A DNA stretch of 64,000 nucleotides, taken from the NCBI GenBank assembly GCA_018829445.1, contig JAHJTV010000084.1, forward strand, positions 33,802 through 97,801. The letters are read 5' to 3'. How positions within the stretch are numbered: position 1 is the first letter of the stretch; the number at the start of each line of letters is the position of its first letter. Made by a program: the position numbers and the translations under genes. The notes under the pieces were generated by a model. It worked only from the letters and a program-made list of their open reading frames with translations. It was not told the DNA's origin and searched no databases. Positions 18,044 through 26,928 of the stretch are shown here, piece by piece. Source of the DNA: a bacterium. GTDB lineage: Bacteria > SAR324 > XYD2-FULL-50-16.

Positions 18044-18258
18044 ATGATGGTCAAAGGATTAAAGGAAGATGTTGAAGTGGTTTATGATAAATGGGGCATT
18101 CTCCATATTTTTTTGAAAAATGGTGAAGTTGTGTATCGTCCTTTAAGCTTAATTTATGTCCAGGATCGACCGTTTCAAATGGATCTTTTGCGTCGGTTGG
18201 GCAGTGCGGAATTGCCGAGATTTTCAGAAAAAGTGTGGCAACAATGATTCCGAAATAA
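18044..18258 (+). pseudogene. Frameshifted remnant of a penicillin acylase-family gene
   Basis: The 67 codons from 18044 read GLKEDVEVVYDKWGILHIF and then IYVQDRPFQMDLLRRLG, which matches the conserved N-terminal region of penicillin/aculeacin acylases (a GL.. V.V.RD..G.PHI block followed by G.. .AQDR..QM...RR). After LLRRLG the frame degenerates, but the third frame (from about 18200 to the TAA at 18256-18258) reads CGIAEIFRKSVATM, the expected continuation (...LAEIFG..A...D). So a frameshift near 18200 has broken the gene and the remaining several hundred residues, including the catalytic Ser, are gone. It sits 115 bp after the MITE-like element. Confidence 0.65.
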
Positions 18259-18393
18259 ATTAGGTGCCCAGGGCCAGTCTGGGTTTTTTGGCTGGCTTCC
18301 GGATTCCCTTTCTGAATAGACTGTGACATTTGAAAGCTGACGAAAAAGCCATAATTTGAAACTCTCAATAATTATTAAAAGGTCAATACAAGC

Positions 18394-19512
18394 ATGGAAG
18401 CTTTTGAGATTATAAGAAAAGGAGATGACAATGGTAATCATGCGATTGTCAAATTTGTCTTATCTTCATCCCTTGTGGTCTATGGATTAGCCACCAAAAA
18501 CTTTTATGGCGGCAAATGGGACACAGGACCCACCTGGAACTACCTGGTTATGGCAGAAAAGCCTTTTCTGGTGGATACCGGTAGAACTAATACAAGTAAG
18601 TCCTTAATCGAAATGATGGAAGTCGTTGGATTATCCGGTACCGATCTGACCCATATTTTATTGACCCATGGTCATGAGGATCATGACGGTGGATTGTCTG
18701 ATATTGTCAAACACACCGGTGCGGAAGTTTTGGCGCATCCTTTTTATTCAAAATTGATCCTATTCTATCCAGAGCAGGTACCTGCCAAGGTGAACAAGAA
18801 TTTTCCACCGTCCTGCTGGCATTGTTTTATGCCCGAAGAATATTCCACTCAGTATTGCCTTGATTATCACCGGGATCGAAACCGATTACAGATAAAAAAT
18901 ATTGAAACCATTAAGGACACAATAGACAATCATTATGAAGTAAAGCATCTACCCGGTCACCATCCGGATGCGGTTGCAATTTTTCTGGATCACGAGGCCA
19001 TCCTTGTCGGAGATAATCTGTTGCCGGACATCTCACCTTTTCCCTCAAAAGAGAGTTTTTTTGACCAGATTCAAGGGATACTGAAACCGGATTTCCCGGA
19101 AGCTGAAACAGCCTTTGGCTTGAAGACTTATATCCGTTCTCTGAAGCGATTGATTGAGCTTGAAGAGCACTATCCCGAAGCCATTATTTTGCCCGGACAC
19201 AGGCTTTATACTAACGGACAATGGAATCGTTTGAACATGAAGACTCGTGCTGAAGAGATAATTGTGCATCATCTGGAACGTTGTTCCGCCATATTGGATA
19301 TATTGCAAACCAAGTCAGGCTCTCCCAGGGACATTGCTGTTTCTTACTACGACGATTCGGTACTGGGTGGGTTGGGCATCTACATGGCCATCAACGAGAT
19401 TGAAAGCCACCTTGAACTCTTGATAAGCAGTGGTGATATTATCCAAAATTTTGCCGGAGACTATGAATACATTTCAAATCACCGCTTTGAATCACTAATC
19501 GGTGATCTGTAA
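18394..19512 (+). CDS. Metallo-beta-lactamase-fold hydrolase
   Basis: 372-residue MBL-fold enzyme. The metal motif HxHxDH is THGHEDHDGG near residue 90, with further ligands at HLPGHHPDAVAIF (about 188) and ILVGDN, and the closing ILPGHR near residue 265. The C-terminal 90 residues are a helical domain, as in LACTB2-like hydrolases, where it shapes the substrate pocket (a winged-helix-like end). Substrate could be a thioester, lactone or phosphodiester; nothing decides. It stands alone after the acylase remnant. Confidence 0.82.
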   Translation: MEAFEIIRKGDDNGNHAIVKFVLSSSLVVYGLATKNFYGGKWDTGPTWNYLVMAEKPFLVDTGRTNTSKSLIEMMEVVGLSGTDLTHILLTHGHEDHDGGLSDIVKHTGAEVLAHPFYSKLILFYPEQVPAKVNKNFPPSCWHCFMPEEYSTQYCLDYHRDRNRLQIKNIETIKDTIDNHYEVKHLPGHHPDAVAIFLDHEAILVGDNLLPDISPFPSKESFFDQIQGILKPDFPEAETAFGLKTYIRSLKRLIELEEHYPEAIILPGHRLYTNGQWNRLNMKTRAEEIIVHHLERCSAILDILQTKSGSPRDIAVSYYDDSVLGGLGIYMAINEIESHLELLISSGDIIQNFAGDYEYISNHRFESLIGDL

Positions 19513-19632
19513 TTCTATACAAAATAACGCGGATAAAACTAAAACAGGCTGATAATTTGCAGGGCTGAAGACTACTTGCTTGACCGGTTGTCCTCTATTT
19601 TGCCCTGCAGAAACGATATAAAAAACCTACTT

Positions 19633-20073
19633 CTAAGTGAACAGACAGACCTTGCATTCACGGGCGTATTTCATAAATTTTTCGGCAGACCAGACCACCA
19701 CATCCTCAATAAAATCTTTTTCATCCACTTCCATCATCTCAACAGTCATGTGGCAGGCAATAAATTCAACGCCTTCCAGTTGAGCCATTTCCATGAGATC
19801 TTCTAAGGCTGGAATATTTGCTTTTTCGATCTTTTTCTTCATCATACCAGACGCCATGCTAGCCATCCCCGGGATTGCTCCCAGGAAACCCGGAGGAAAG
19901 TATTTTGCCTTTTCCGCCCCTTTTTTGAGAACCATATTGAGTCCCATAAATGAGAAAAACACTTTTGATTCCATTCCCAGTCGGGAAGCATTAATAGCAA
20001 GTACAAGTGACGGATATGCACCGTCAATGGTGTCTTTGACACAGATAAATGCAGCTTTTTCCTTTTCGGCCAT
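19633..20073 (-). CDS. DsrE/DsrF-like family protein
   Basis: 146-residue protein of the DsrE/peroxiredoxin-like family. The N-terminal KAAFICVKDTIDGAYPSLVL and SRLGMESKVFFSFMGLNMV are the usual first strand-helix units; the Met-rich middle (GMASMASGMMKKKIEK) and the ending EFIACHMTVEMM are typical of the DsrE-like proteins that occur near sulfur-metabolism genes. Cys at about 124 in ACHMT is the candidate reactive residue. GGAG precedes the ATG. No sulfur-oxidation or sulfite-reduction gene is nearby, so the role is open. Confidence 0.72.
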   Translation of the reverse strand: MAEKEKAAFICVKDTIDGAYPSLVLAINASRLGMESKVFFSFMGLNMVLKKGAEKAKYFPPGFLGAIPGMASMASGMMKKKIEKANIPALEDLMEMAQLEGVEFIACHMTVEMMEVDEKDFIEDVVVWSAEKFMKYARECKVCLFT

Positions 20074-20617
20074 TGTTTTTCTCCTAATAATTGTCAGAAT
20101 TGTATTCTTATTGATGATGGACGTCTTTTCAAGTTTGGCAATTTCAGTCTGAGTTACTAACTGTATCTTTCTTATTTCGATTCCCGTGCCATAAATGAGA
20201 AGTTAATCTATTGTTTTTGGTTTTAATATCACATGACCAATAAATAACATTCAAAGTTCTTGGGAATACCATGCATTATTAGTTGTTTTTCTTATGATTT
20301 TCAAGTTTTTTCTTTTTTCCCAAAATAGAAGTAGTGGTTTCTTTTTATTTTGAAAATGTTGATTTTTATCTTATTATCTCAAGCAGGGAAACGAAGGGAA
20401 ATGAGGGAGGAACGTTATTATCGCGGAAGTGGTAACGTTACTAATGCGTTACCATTAGGGCTGTGTATGAATAATTATCAAATTGAATAAAGCAATCAGC
20501 TTCTCAATCTTGTTAAATTACCATATTCCTTGCTCTTAGAAATATATTTTTATTTGTGTGTTTTTGGGGAGATGCCTCTTAACGGAAAGAGGCATCTCTT
20601 AAATGCGGGCGTTTTCT
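20074..20617. other. Intergenic region with two inverted repeats
   Basis: 544 bp without a supported gene. GGTAACG (20431-20437) and CGTTACC (20447-20453) form an interrupted palindrome that could be an operator. A perfect 12-pair hairpin (20569-20580 with 20587-20598, core GAGATGCCTCTT) lies just after the acyl-CoA ligase stop. It is placed like a terminator of that gene, but no T-run follows on either strand. Confidence 0.55.
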
Positions 20618-22411
20618 TTACCCGTACAATGCTTCGATATCATTCTTGTAGGTATCGATAACTGCCCGCCTTTTCAGCTTCATGGTTTGAGTCAACATAC
20701 CATTTTCCAGAGCGAAATCGTCAACCAGCAGCTTAAACCGTTTGGGAATCTCATAACCGCCGTACTTACCTTCCAGAAACATGGTGATTTCATCTGCAAT
20801 CAAAGTATTCACTTCTTTTGAGAGTACCAGCTCTTTCGGATCGGAAGGCAGATTGTGCTCTCTGACAAATTTCTCAAGGACAAGAAAATCGGGAACTACC
20901 AGGCAGATGTTAAATTTGCGGCCATCACCATAAATCATTGCATTGGCGACATGGGGCAGGAGCTTGATATCCTCTTCAATTGAGGCTGGAAATACATACT
21001 TTCCGTTTTCAAGCTTATATTGCTCCTTGATTCGCCCGGTGATATAAAGGAACCCGTCCTGGTCAAGGCGTCCGCGATCACCGGTTCGAAAGCCGCCATC
21101 CGCTGTCATTACAGCTTTGGTTTCCTTTGGTTTTTTGTGATATCCCTGCATGACATTGGGTCCGTAAACGATTATCTCACCATCGGTCGCTCCCTCTTCG
21201 ACCACGGACTTATCAATTTCAACCCGAACATACTCAACACATTTCCCCACACTGCCCAATCGGTAGTTTTCACGGTTATTCATGGATACGGCCGGTGATG
21301 TTTCACTCAATCCGTAGCAGTCAAATACGGGAATGCCAACATTAATAAAAAAATTGGCAATCTCGATGTTCATGGTGGCACTGGCTGTCAGCGCTCCCCG
21401 CAGACAACCGCCGAACTGATCCCGGATTTTGGAAAATACCAGTTTGTCCAGAATGGCGAATTTGATGTTAACCAGCAACGAGCTTTTATTGTTCTCTGCC
21501 AGATCCCGTTTCTTCTGGGCTGTTTCCACTGCTGCCTGAAACAGTTTTTTCACCGTACCACCTGTCTCATTCATCTTGGCATGAATTTGATCATAGATTT
21601 TGTTAAATACGCGGGGTACGGCAATAATAAAAGTCGGTTTGATCAGCTGCATGTCTTTGGCAAGAGTAGCCACACTTTCCATAAAACCGATGGCACCGCC
21701 AAACTGGAAATAATTATAGAGCTCAGCCGTCTGTCCATAAGAGTGGGCCCATGGCAGAATGGAGATACTGCGGCTGTTCTCATCCAATTCCGGATAGAAA
21801 TGATATCCGGCTTGAGCGTTACTACTGAGATTTCCATGGCTTAATAAGACACCTTTCGGGGCGCCGGTTGTTCCGGAAGTGTAGATTAACCCGGCTAAAT
21901 CCTGCGGTGATGGACGAACGGACGGTACAGGATTGTTTTCTCCAATCTTCTCCAGTTCTGCTAGGCTGTTTTCACCTTCACTTTCAATGACGATGATCTT
22001 CTCCAGCTTTGGTAATTCATCCACTAGTCCCTTAACCCGTTCAAAAATATCCCTTTTGGATATGATCAGTACTTTTACCTCGCTGTCTCCGATGATATAC
22101 TTCCAGACATCAAGGAGTTCCGCTTCATACATGGGGACATAACGTGCTTTGAGGCCATAGGTGGCAAAAGCCGATAACGCCCATTCCGGTCGATTATTGC
22201 CGATGAATCCGACCGTATCCCCTTTGCTGACTCCTAACTGGGCCAATCCACCACGGACATTGTCTACCCGGCGACCGACTTCTTTGTAGGTCATCCAGCT
22301 TAATGCGGTGCCGTCCTCGTTTTTTACGCCAAAGAGATCATTATCCGAATATCGGGCAACGGCTTCTTCAAACAATTCTACGAGGTTATCTGGTTTGTTG
22401 TACGTAAACAT
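20618..22411 (-). CDS. Long-chain acyl-CoA synthetase (AMP-binding)
   Basis: 597-residue ANL-superfamily ligase that activates a fatty acid to its acyl-CoA through an acyl-AMP. The AMP-binding P-loop is LIYTSGTTGAPKGVLLSHGN near residue 180, the adenylate motif is DCYGLSETSP near residue 380, and TGDRGRLDQDGFLYITGRIK with the downstream Lys-rich hinge is the C-terminal lid. The long central segment resembles FadD15/bubblegum-type long-chain ligases. I start at the ATG at 22409-22411 (MFTYNKPDN), preceded by AGAGAA; a longer frame to 22516 adds 35 residues without family match. Stands alone. Confidence 0.88.
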   Translation of the reverse strand: MFTYNKPDNLVELFEEAVARYSDNDLFGVKNEDGTALSWMTYKEVGRRVDNVRGGLAQLGVSKGDTVGFIGNNRPEWALSAFATYGLKARYVPMYEAELLDVWKYIIGDSEVKVLIISKRDIFERVKGLVDELPKLEKIIVIESEGENSLAELEKIGENNPVPSVRPSPQDLAGLIYTSGTTGAPKGVLLSHGNLSSNAQAGYHFYPELDENSRSISILPWAHSYGQTAELYNYFQFGGAIGFMESVATLAKDMQLIKPTFIIAVPRVFNKIYDQIHAKMNETGGTVKKLFQAAVETAQKKRDLAENNKSSLLVNIKFAILDKLVFSKIRDQFGGCLRGALTASATMNIEIANFFINVGIPVFDCYGLSETSPAVSMNNRENYRLGSVGKCVEYVRVEIDKSVVEEGATDGEIIVYGPNVMQGYHKKPKETKAVMTADGGFRTGDRGRLDQDGFLYITGRIKEQYKLENGKYVFPASIEEDIKLLPHVANAMIYGDGRKFNICLVVPDFLVLEKFVREHNLPSDPKELVLSKEVNTLIADEITMFLEGKYGGYEIPKRFKLLVDDFALENGMLTQTMKLKRRAVIDTYKNDIEALYG

Positions 22412-22909
22412 ATTTTCTCTTTGTCTTGGGTTATACTGATTACGATGTTTTGTTTTGGGAAGCCGTGAAGAAATCCATTGTAAGTGCATACGATACTTGG
22501 AAATAAAAACCAACAAGGAAGAGATTTCTGGAAAAACTACTCATCTGGTTTTTGATCTTCTCAGTTGCCTGACTGAAGGTCCCTCGCTAACAATTAGTCA
22601 TTAAGTCTTTATGTTACGAACTTTGAGGGGTTTGGTAAATGTTGTCTTAATCCATTTATGATGCTGCACAATTAGAACTTCAGAGGAAAGTACTGAAAGG
22701 AGTCGGTTATATCAAAACTGACTAAAAAACAGACTATTGAGCTATAATCAGAATATACCCCTTACAATCTCATGGCAGAAAACATCATTATTCCATCTTA
22801 TTAATTGAACATTTTCCCCTTTTTACAGAGGCGTTAACAAAGATTTGACAGTGTGAGATGCTAGCTCATATAATCTTCTTGGTTTTTATTATTTAAATGG
22901 AGGAAGAAA
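22412..22909. other. Intergenic region between divergent genes
   Basis: About 500 bp between the acyl-CoA ligase (minus) and the lipoprotein (plus). No gene can be supported. The right end carries a strong promoter listed separately. Confidence 0.6.
22845..22874 (+). promoter_or_regulatory. Sigma-70-type promoter for the lipoprotein gene
   Basis: Consensus TTGACA (22845-22850) and TATAAT (22869-22874) with an 18 bp spacer, 35 bp before the ATG. Confidence 0.65.
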
Positions 22910-23482
22910 ATGGAACCAAATTATAAGACCATATTGATATTCTCTTGTTTATTACTTATGGGGTTAACGGCCTGTTCAGTAAATGTTCCTTTAGATGCAT
23001 CCATGTACAGCACGCAAATATCAGCTGACAAATTCTCTCAATATCAAGGAAAGCAGATCTATCTTGGGTCATTCGCAAACAAGGCAGAGAACACTTCATT
23101 ATTCCATTTCTATAATCAGGATAAGAGTGTGACCTATGGTGGTCCTTTACTTAATTCATTTTTCTGGCATTGTTTTAATAGCGCACTTCTTGAAATTGGC
23201 ATCGGTGTATATGAACATGAGGCTCCCCCAGGTGTTGCGCAATTGAATTTTACCTTGTTTCACCTGGATGATGCCAGTATCAAATTCAACGTAATATTGA
23301 AGAAAGACACCTTCCAGATATTTAAAAAGGATTATCTGTTGGATATGGAAAGACAGGAAAGCAAAGACCCGAAAATCCTGGAAGAAAGAGCATACAGGTT
23401 CATGGATCTCATCATAACGACCATATTGGATGATGAAGAATTTAAGGAGGCTTTCTTCAGAAAGGAGGTACATCTTGATTAG
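22910..23482 (+). CDS. Putative lipoprotein of unknown function
   Basis: 190-residue exported protein. Residues 1-22 are a signal peptide ending in the lipobox LTAC (Cys22), so the protein should be lipid-anchored. The residue after Cys is Ser, which favours sorting to the outer membrane by the Lol +2 rule. The mature part is mixed alpha/beta, with LNFTLFHLDDASIKFNVIL near its centre. No family was recognised. A good GGAGGAA site precedes the ATG, and a consensus promoter lies directly upstream, so it is likely well expressed. Confidence 0.75.
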   Translation: MEPNYKTILIFSCLLLMGLTACSVNVPLDASMYSTQISADKFSQYQGKQIYLGSFANKAENTSLFHFYNQDKSVTYGGPLLNSFFWHCFNSALLEIGIGVYEHEAPPGVAQLNFTLFHLDDASIKFNVILKKDTFQIFKKDYLLDMERQESKDPKILEERAYRFMDLIITTILDDEEFKEAFFRKEVHLD

Positions 23483-23684
23483 TGACTAAATCAGATCCAC
23501 TTTTTATTATTGTTAACCCTAAATTCCAGTCTGAAAATTTTGCTTTATTTTTATTTCAGAGATCACGAATATCGAATTTTTAAAAAAAGTATTGTCCCGA
23601 TTGCAAAAAATAATAATCCGGTTATAATGCAGATCAGTTAAAATGCTTTAATATCAGTAATGATAAAGAATGGAAAAAGGGTGT

Positions 23685-24314
23685 ATGAGAAAAACAAAAC
23701 TGGTTTTATTGATCTTTATATGCGTATTCTTTGCGGCTTTCCCAGTCCAGGCAAAGATTAATTTTCAGACGGTTGAACAGGATAAGATTGATTTGGAGAC
23801 ATTGAAAACGGATCGTGATCAGTTCTTCGAATTTGTCAAATCCACCATTCTTAATCGACCTTCCGGTCTTGGCAACTATGGCACGGTGTCTTTTCATGCC
23901 TGTGATATGGAAATAGGAAATCAAAAACTGATAGATTACAAAACCATGGAAGGGAAAAGGATCAAGTTTCTCAGTAATCCCTCCTGTAATCAAACTGTGA
24001 TCAGAAGGGTTCTGGAAAATAGCTACAAATATTCAAAAACCGAGTTGACCAGTTATCAAAACAGGCAGTGCATTCTGTCAGTTGAAAAAATTATCAGTCC
24101 CATGCTGGAGTATTATACAATAAAATATGAAGAGCAAAAAAAACCGGATTGTAGTGCCTGTGACTATAAAGAAAAAGAGAGATTGGACCTCATCCTTTCA
24201 ACTCAAAGAAAGATCATTCAGCACTGCAAAGTTCAAGCTGATAATGTAATGAAATTTATAAGCGAACTCGATACTCAAATTGAAACTGCCTATAAGAACA
24301 AGGTCCTAAAATAG
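23685..24314 (+). CDS. Exported cysteine-containing protein of unknown function
   Basis: About 209 residues. I start at the ATG at 23685 (MRKTKLVLLIF), because AAAAAGGG lies just before it and it gives a compact signal peptide ending at VQA. An upstream in-frame ATG at 23670 adds five residues and has no binding site of its own. The mature protein has six cysteines, among them CSAC near its middle, consistent with disulfides or metal binding in the periplasm. The rest is helical and charged. No family recognised. A terminator overlaps its stop codon. Confidence 0.65.
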   Translation: MRKTKLVLLIFICVFFAAFPVQAKINFQTVEQDKIDLETLKTDRDQFFEFVKSTILNRPSGLGNYGTVSFHACDMEIGNQKLIDYKTMEGKRIKFLSNPSCNQTVIRRVLENSYKYSKTELTSYQNRQCILSVEKIISPMLEYYTIKYEEQKKPDCSACDYKEKERLDLILSTQRKIIQHCKVQADNVMKFISELDTQIETAYKNKVLK

Positions 24315-24330
24315 GACCTGTTTTTTATTT
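24301..24330 (+). terminator. Rho-independent terminator overlapping the stop codon
   Basis: AGGTCCTA (24301-24308) and TAGGACCT (24312-24319) pair around AAA, followed by GTTTTTTATTT. The stop codon TAG is inside the stem. Confidence 0.8.
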
Positions 24331-24403
24331 AATTAAGTAGGATTTCCTCAAAGCCCCCTTCAAAATAATACGGAAGCCCGCCTGAAAAAAGTATAAAAGA
24401 GAA

Positions 24404-24430
24404 TTGACATCATTAATTCTTAGGTATACA
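24404..24430 (+). promoter_or_regulatory. Sigma-70-type promoter for the small zinc-ribbon gene
   Basis: TTGACA (24404-24409) with TATACA (24425-24430) at 15 bp or TACATT (24427-24432) at 17 bp, about 45 bp before the ATG at 24477. Confidence 0.5.
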
Positions 24431-24476
24431 TTTGTATTCCAATTAACAAATACACCTGTCTACCAATAGAGAAAAA

Positions 24477-24680
24477 ATGATACCAAAACATGCAACACTC
24501 AGAGTCAGGGAAGCCCTTGCTGCGACACAACCTAAAACTATGGAACAGTTTCGCAAGAAAAAACAAGCTGGGGTGAACAGATCAGCCAGAAAATGCTCTG
24601 TTTGTGGAAACAGCTTTTTAATCCCCAGTGGAACCTGTTTTGTCTGCCAGATTTGCGGGACATCGTTAGGTTGCAGTTGA
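24477..24680 (+). CDS. Small zinc-ribbon protein resembling the C-terminal tail of class II ribonucleotide reductase
   Basis: 67-residue protein. A basic N-terminal part (1-39) precedes a cysteine-rich end with C40-x2-C43, then C54-x2-C57-x2-C60 and a final GCS (Cys66). The order CxxCG, GTCxxCxxCG, GCS is the pattern I associate with the C-terminal thiol/zinc tail of adenosylcobalamin-dependent (NrdJ) ribonucleotide reductases. Here it is free-standing: its own promoter lies upstream and a terminator closes the previous gene. It could be a split-off reductant domain, a relic, or an unrelated zinc ribbon. No reductase gene is in the window. Confidence 0.6.
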   Translation: MIPKHATLRVREALAATQPKTMEQFRKKKQAGVNRSARKCSVCGNSFLIPSGTCFVCQICGTSLGCS

Positions 24681-24723
24681 GTGCGTCTGTCAAGATAGAA
24701 GTAACTGGTTTCACTATTATCAG

Positions 24724-25473
24724 CTATGGATTGAGAATGGTTACAGAGCTTTTTAACCCGGTTTTATTCCATTCTATTTTTCTCCATCCGGATAATCTTG
24801 AAACCTCTTTATATTTTAAACCGGCTTGACCAATTTGATGCATGGTGGAAGGGGTAATAAAAACCGACTTATTATTTAGAAAAATTATCTTTTCAGTATG
24901 ATAGTGTCCGCAAAAAATGTGCGAGATTGTGGGGATATTCTGTATAACAGCAAACACCTCTTCCCGGTTTTCAAGAGGATATTTGGAATCCATAAACTCA
25001 CAACCGCAATACAAAGGTGGATGATGCATGAACAGCAAAGAGGGAACAGAACCGGAACTCATTGTTTCTCGCAACCAATCAAGTTGAATATTGGAGATTC
25101 TTCCTTTGGAACTGTCCAATCCAATCAATTGATAGTTACCTATTTTTATCGCAAAAAATAACTCTTCATTGTCTTCGCTGGATATCTTAAAGACAGATTT
25201 GAGATTATCCGTGTTATCATGATTGCCGGCTATGATAAGATAGGGAATCTCGATATCGGCCAGCCTGCTTTCTATCCAACGGTATGCTTCAAGATCACCA
25301 TCAACCGCTGCAAGATCTCCTCCGAGTACAATAATATCCGGATGTTCATCCGCGATCGACTCAAGAACAGCTTCAAAATTCTGCCTGGTATCAATATCTC
25401 TTACCAGAGAATCATCCGGGGCAATATGGGAATCAGTCAGATGGGCTATTCTGATTCCGGTTTCTGCACTCAT
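24724..25473 (-). CDS. CpdA-like calcineurin-type phosphodiesterase
   Basis: 249-residue metallophosphoesterase. The metal motifs are all present in order: LTDSH (DxH), GGDLA, AGNHDN, MHHPPL and CGHYH. This set and the length match cAMP phosphodiesterase CpdA and related enzymes. Hydrolysis of a cyclic nucleotide is plausible, given the cyclase at 31598 and the cNMP-binding kinase at 8616, but the family also includes other phosphodiesterases. No good ribosome binding site lies before the ATG. It is followed on the far side by the tRNA gene. Confidence 0.82.
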   Translation of the reverse strand: MSAETGIRIAHLTDSHIAPDDSLVRDIDTRQNFEAVLESIADEHPDIIVLGGDLAAVDGDLEAYRWIESRLADIEIPYLIIAGNHDNTDNLKSVFKISSEDNEELFFAIKIGNYQLIGLDSSKGRISNIQLDWLRETMSSGSVPSLLFMHHPPLYCGCEFMDSKYPLENREEVFAVIQNIPTISHIFCGHYHTEKIIFLNNKSVFITPSTMHQIGQAGLKYKEVSRLSGWRKIEWNKTGLKSSVTILNP

Positions 25474-25645
25474 AAACTTAGTTTTTTAGAAATTGTTTGT
25501 AAAAACCATCATATTTTCAGCTCAACTATCTTTCCCAAAAAGAATAGCCAATAAGAAAATAAAACAAAATTGTCCCAGGATCGTCCCAAATCTGGAATTT
25601 TAAGAGTACTGCAGGAGAGATCAAGAGGTAAGCTGCTGAGAAGAT

Positions 25646-25722
25646 TGGTAGCGGGAGGGAGACTTGAACTCCCGACCTTACGATTATGAGTCGTACGCTC
25701 TAGCCAGCTGAGCTACCCCGCC
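25646..25722 (-). tRNA. tRNA with CAU anticodon (elongator Met, or Ile2)
   Basis: A 77-base cloverleaf with encoded CCA (25646-25648). The acceptor arm has seven pairs with G-U at both ends, the D arm is GCTC/GAGC, the anticodon arm is TACGA/TCGTA with loop CTCATAA, and the T arm is GGGAG/CTCCC with loop TTCAAGT. A CAU anticodon is shared by initiator Met, elongator Met and lysidine-modified Ile2. Lack of the three G-C pairs of initiators below the anticodon argues against initiator; elongator Met is the likeliest. Confidence 0.93.
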
Positions 25723-25738
25723 ATCTGTTAAACATAAA

Positions 25739-25767
25739 TGTTAAAAAGATTAGACGACCTCTGTCAA
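25739..25767 (-). promoter_or_regulatory. Promoter of the tRNA gene
   Basis: On the minus strand TTGACA (25767-25762) and TTAACA (25744-25739) are separated by 17 bp, with the -10 box 16 bp before the tRNA 5' end. Confidence 0.5.
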
Positions 25768-25979
25768 CGTCATTAAACCTATTTTAACCAAAATAATTTG
25801 ATAAGATGCTTCAAAAACTAACAATATCAGCATAATTGTGATACTTTTACCTGAGGATGGTTTTGACAAGACAGTCGTATTAAGATAGAAGACGAGAGAT
25901 CACCTTGTAGTCCTCTCCAAAAGCTTGAATATTCAATCTATCTTAAGTAACACCCTGTTTTTATATAACTATTTATTCC

Positions 25980-26729
25980 ATGAGTATAAAAAAGCTGATT
26001 GTGATTGCCGACTCTCATCTTGGTACAATAAAGGGGGATGTCGATCAAATGATAGGATTTATCTCCTCTCTTGATCCGCAAAAATCGGAATTGTTGTTTC
26101 TGGGAGATCTTTTCCACATTTGGGCTGGGCCTTTTAAGTATCGAACAAGTGTAGTTAACTCCCTGATGGAAGCCCTGTTCTCTTTTCGTGAAAGCGGAGG
26201 TATATCATACATGGTGGCAGGCAATCGGGACGCTTTTCTTCCCGAGAAACAGCAGAATGAACAAAACGATTTATATCCGTTTTCTAAAATTGCCTTGGAA
26301 CAGCTTGAGATTGACCTGCCCGGCGGAAAACTCATTGCGGTGCATGGAGATACCATCAATTCCACCGATAAGCAGTACCTGAGATGGCGTGCTCTTATTC
26401 GCAGCAAACCTTTTAGATGGGCATTCAATCTTATTCCTGCCAATCGGGTTAAAAAAATTCTGTTGATACTGGAGGAGAACCTAAAAAAAACAAATACTGC
26501 GTTTCGTAAGGAGTTTCCTGAAGATGAATGGCAGCAGTTTTTGGAAAGTGTTTATAGCAGTCACTCTCCGGATCTATTGATTGCCGGCCATTATCATCCA
26601 GCTAGTCCGATTATTGACAGATATGAGTCAATGATAGGTATGATTATTCCAGCCTGGTGCGGGAGTTTTTCTTATTTGGAGATTGATGAAAGACTGAATA
26701 TAGAATTTAAGCAGTTGTATGTTGGTTAG
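25980..26729 (+). CDS. LpxH-like UDP-2,3-diacylglucosamine hydrolase
   Basis: 249-residue calcineurin-fold phosphatase. Motifs in order are IADSHLG (DxH), LGDLFHIW, AGNRDAF, AVHGDTI and AGHYHPA. The GNRD variant in place of GNHD, with LFLGDLFHIW, is the hallmark of LpxH, which makes lipid X in lipid A synthesis at the inner membrane. A helical insert (about 135-190) agrees. It implies an outer membrane with lipid A. Paralogous LpxH-like proteins exist, so the exact substrate is not certain. No Lpx gene is adjacent. No clear ribosome binding site. Confidence 0.78.
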   Translation: MSIKKLIVIADSHLGTIKGDVDQMIGFISSLDPQKSELLFLGDLFHIWAGPFKYRTSVVNSLMEALFSFRESGGISYMVAGNRDAFLPEKQQNEQNDLYPFSKIALEQLEIDLPGGKLIAVHGDTINSTDKQYLRWRALIRSKPFRWAFNLIPANRVKKILLILEENLKKTNTAFRKEFPEDEWQQFLESVYSSHSPDLLIAGHYHPASPIIDRYESMIGMIIPAWCGSFSYLEIDERLNIEFKQLYVG

Positions 26730-26928
26730 AAATTCGAATCAGGATTAGACTGGCCGCTGGCTTGCTTGGAAATGTCACTTTATAATTCAATGGTATCCTT
26801 CAAATTAAGATCTTGATTAAAACTAATAAAACCTAAATAATAGGGATTCTGTTATGCCCCAAACAAGCGGTTGAGCTTATTTGAAAAAGGATACTGTCTT
26901 ATAACCCCAAACGATTATTAAGACAAAA

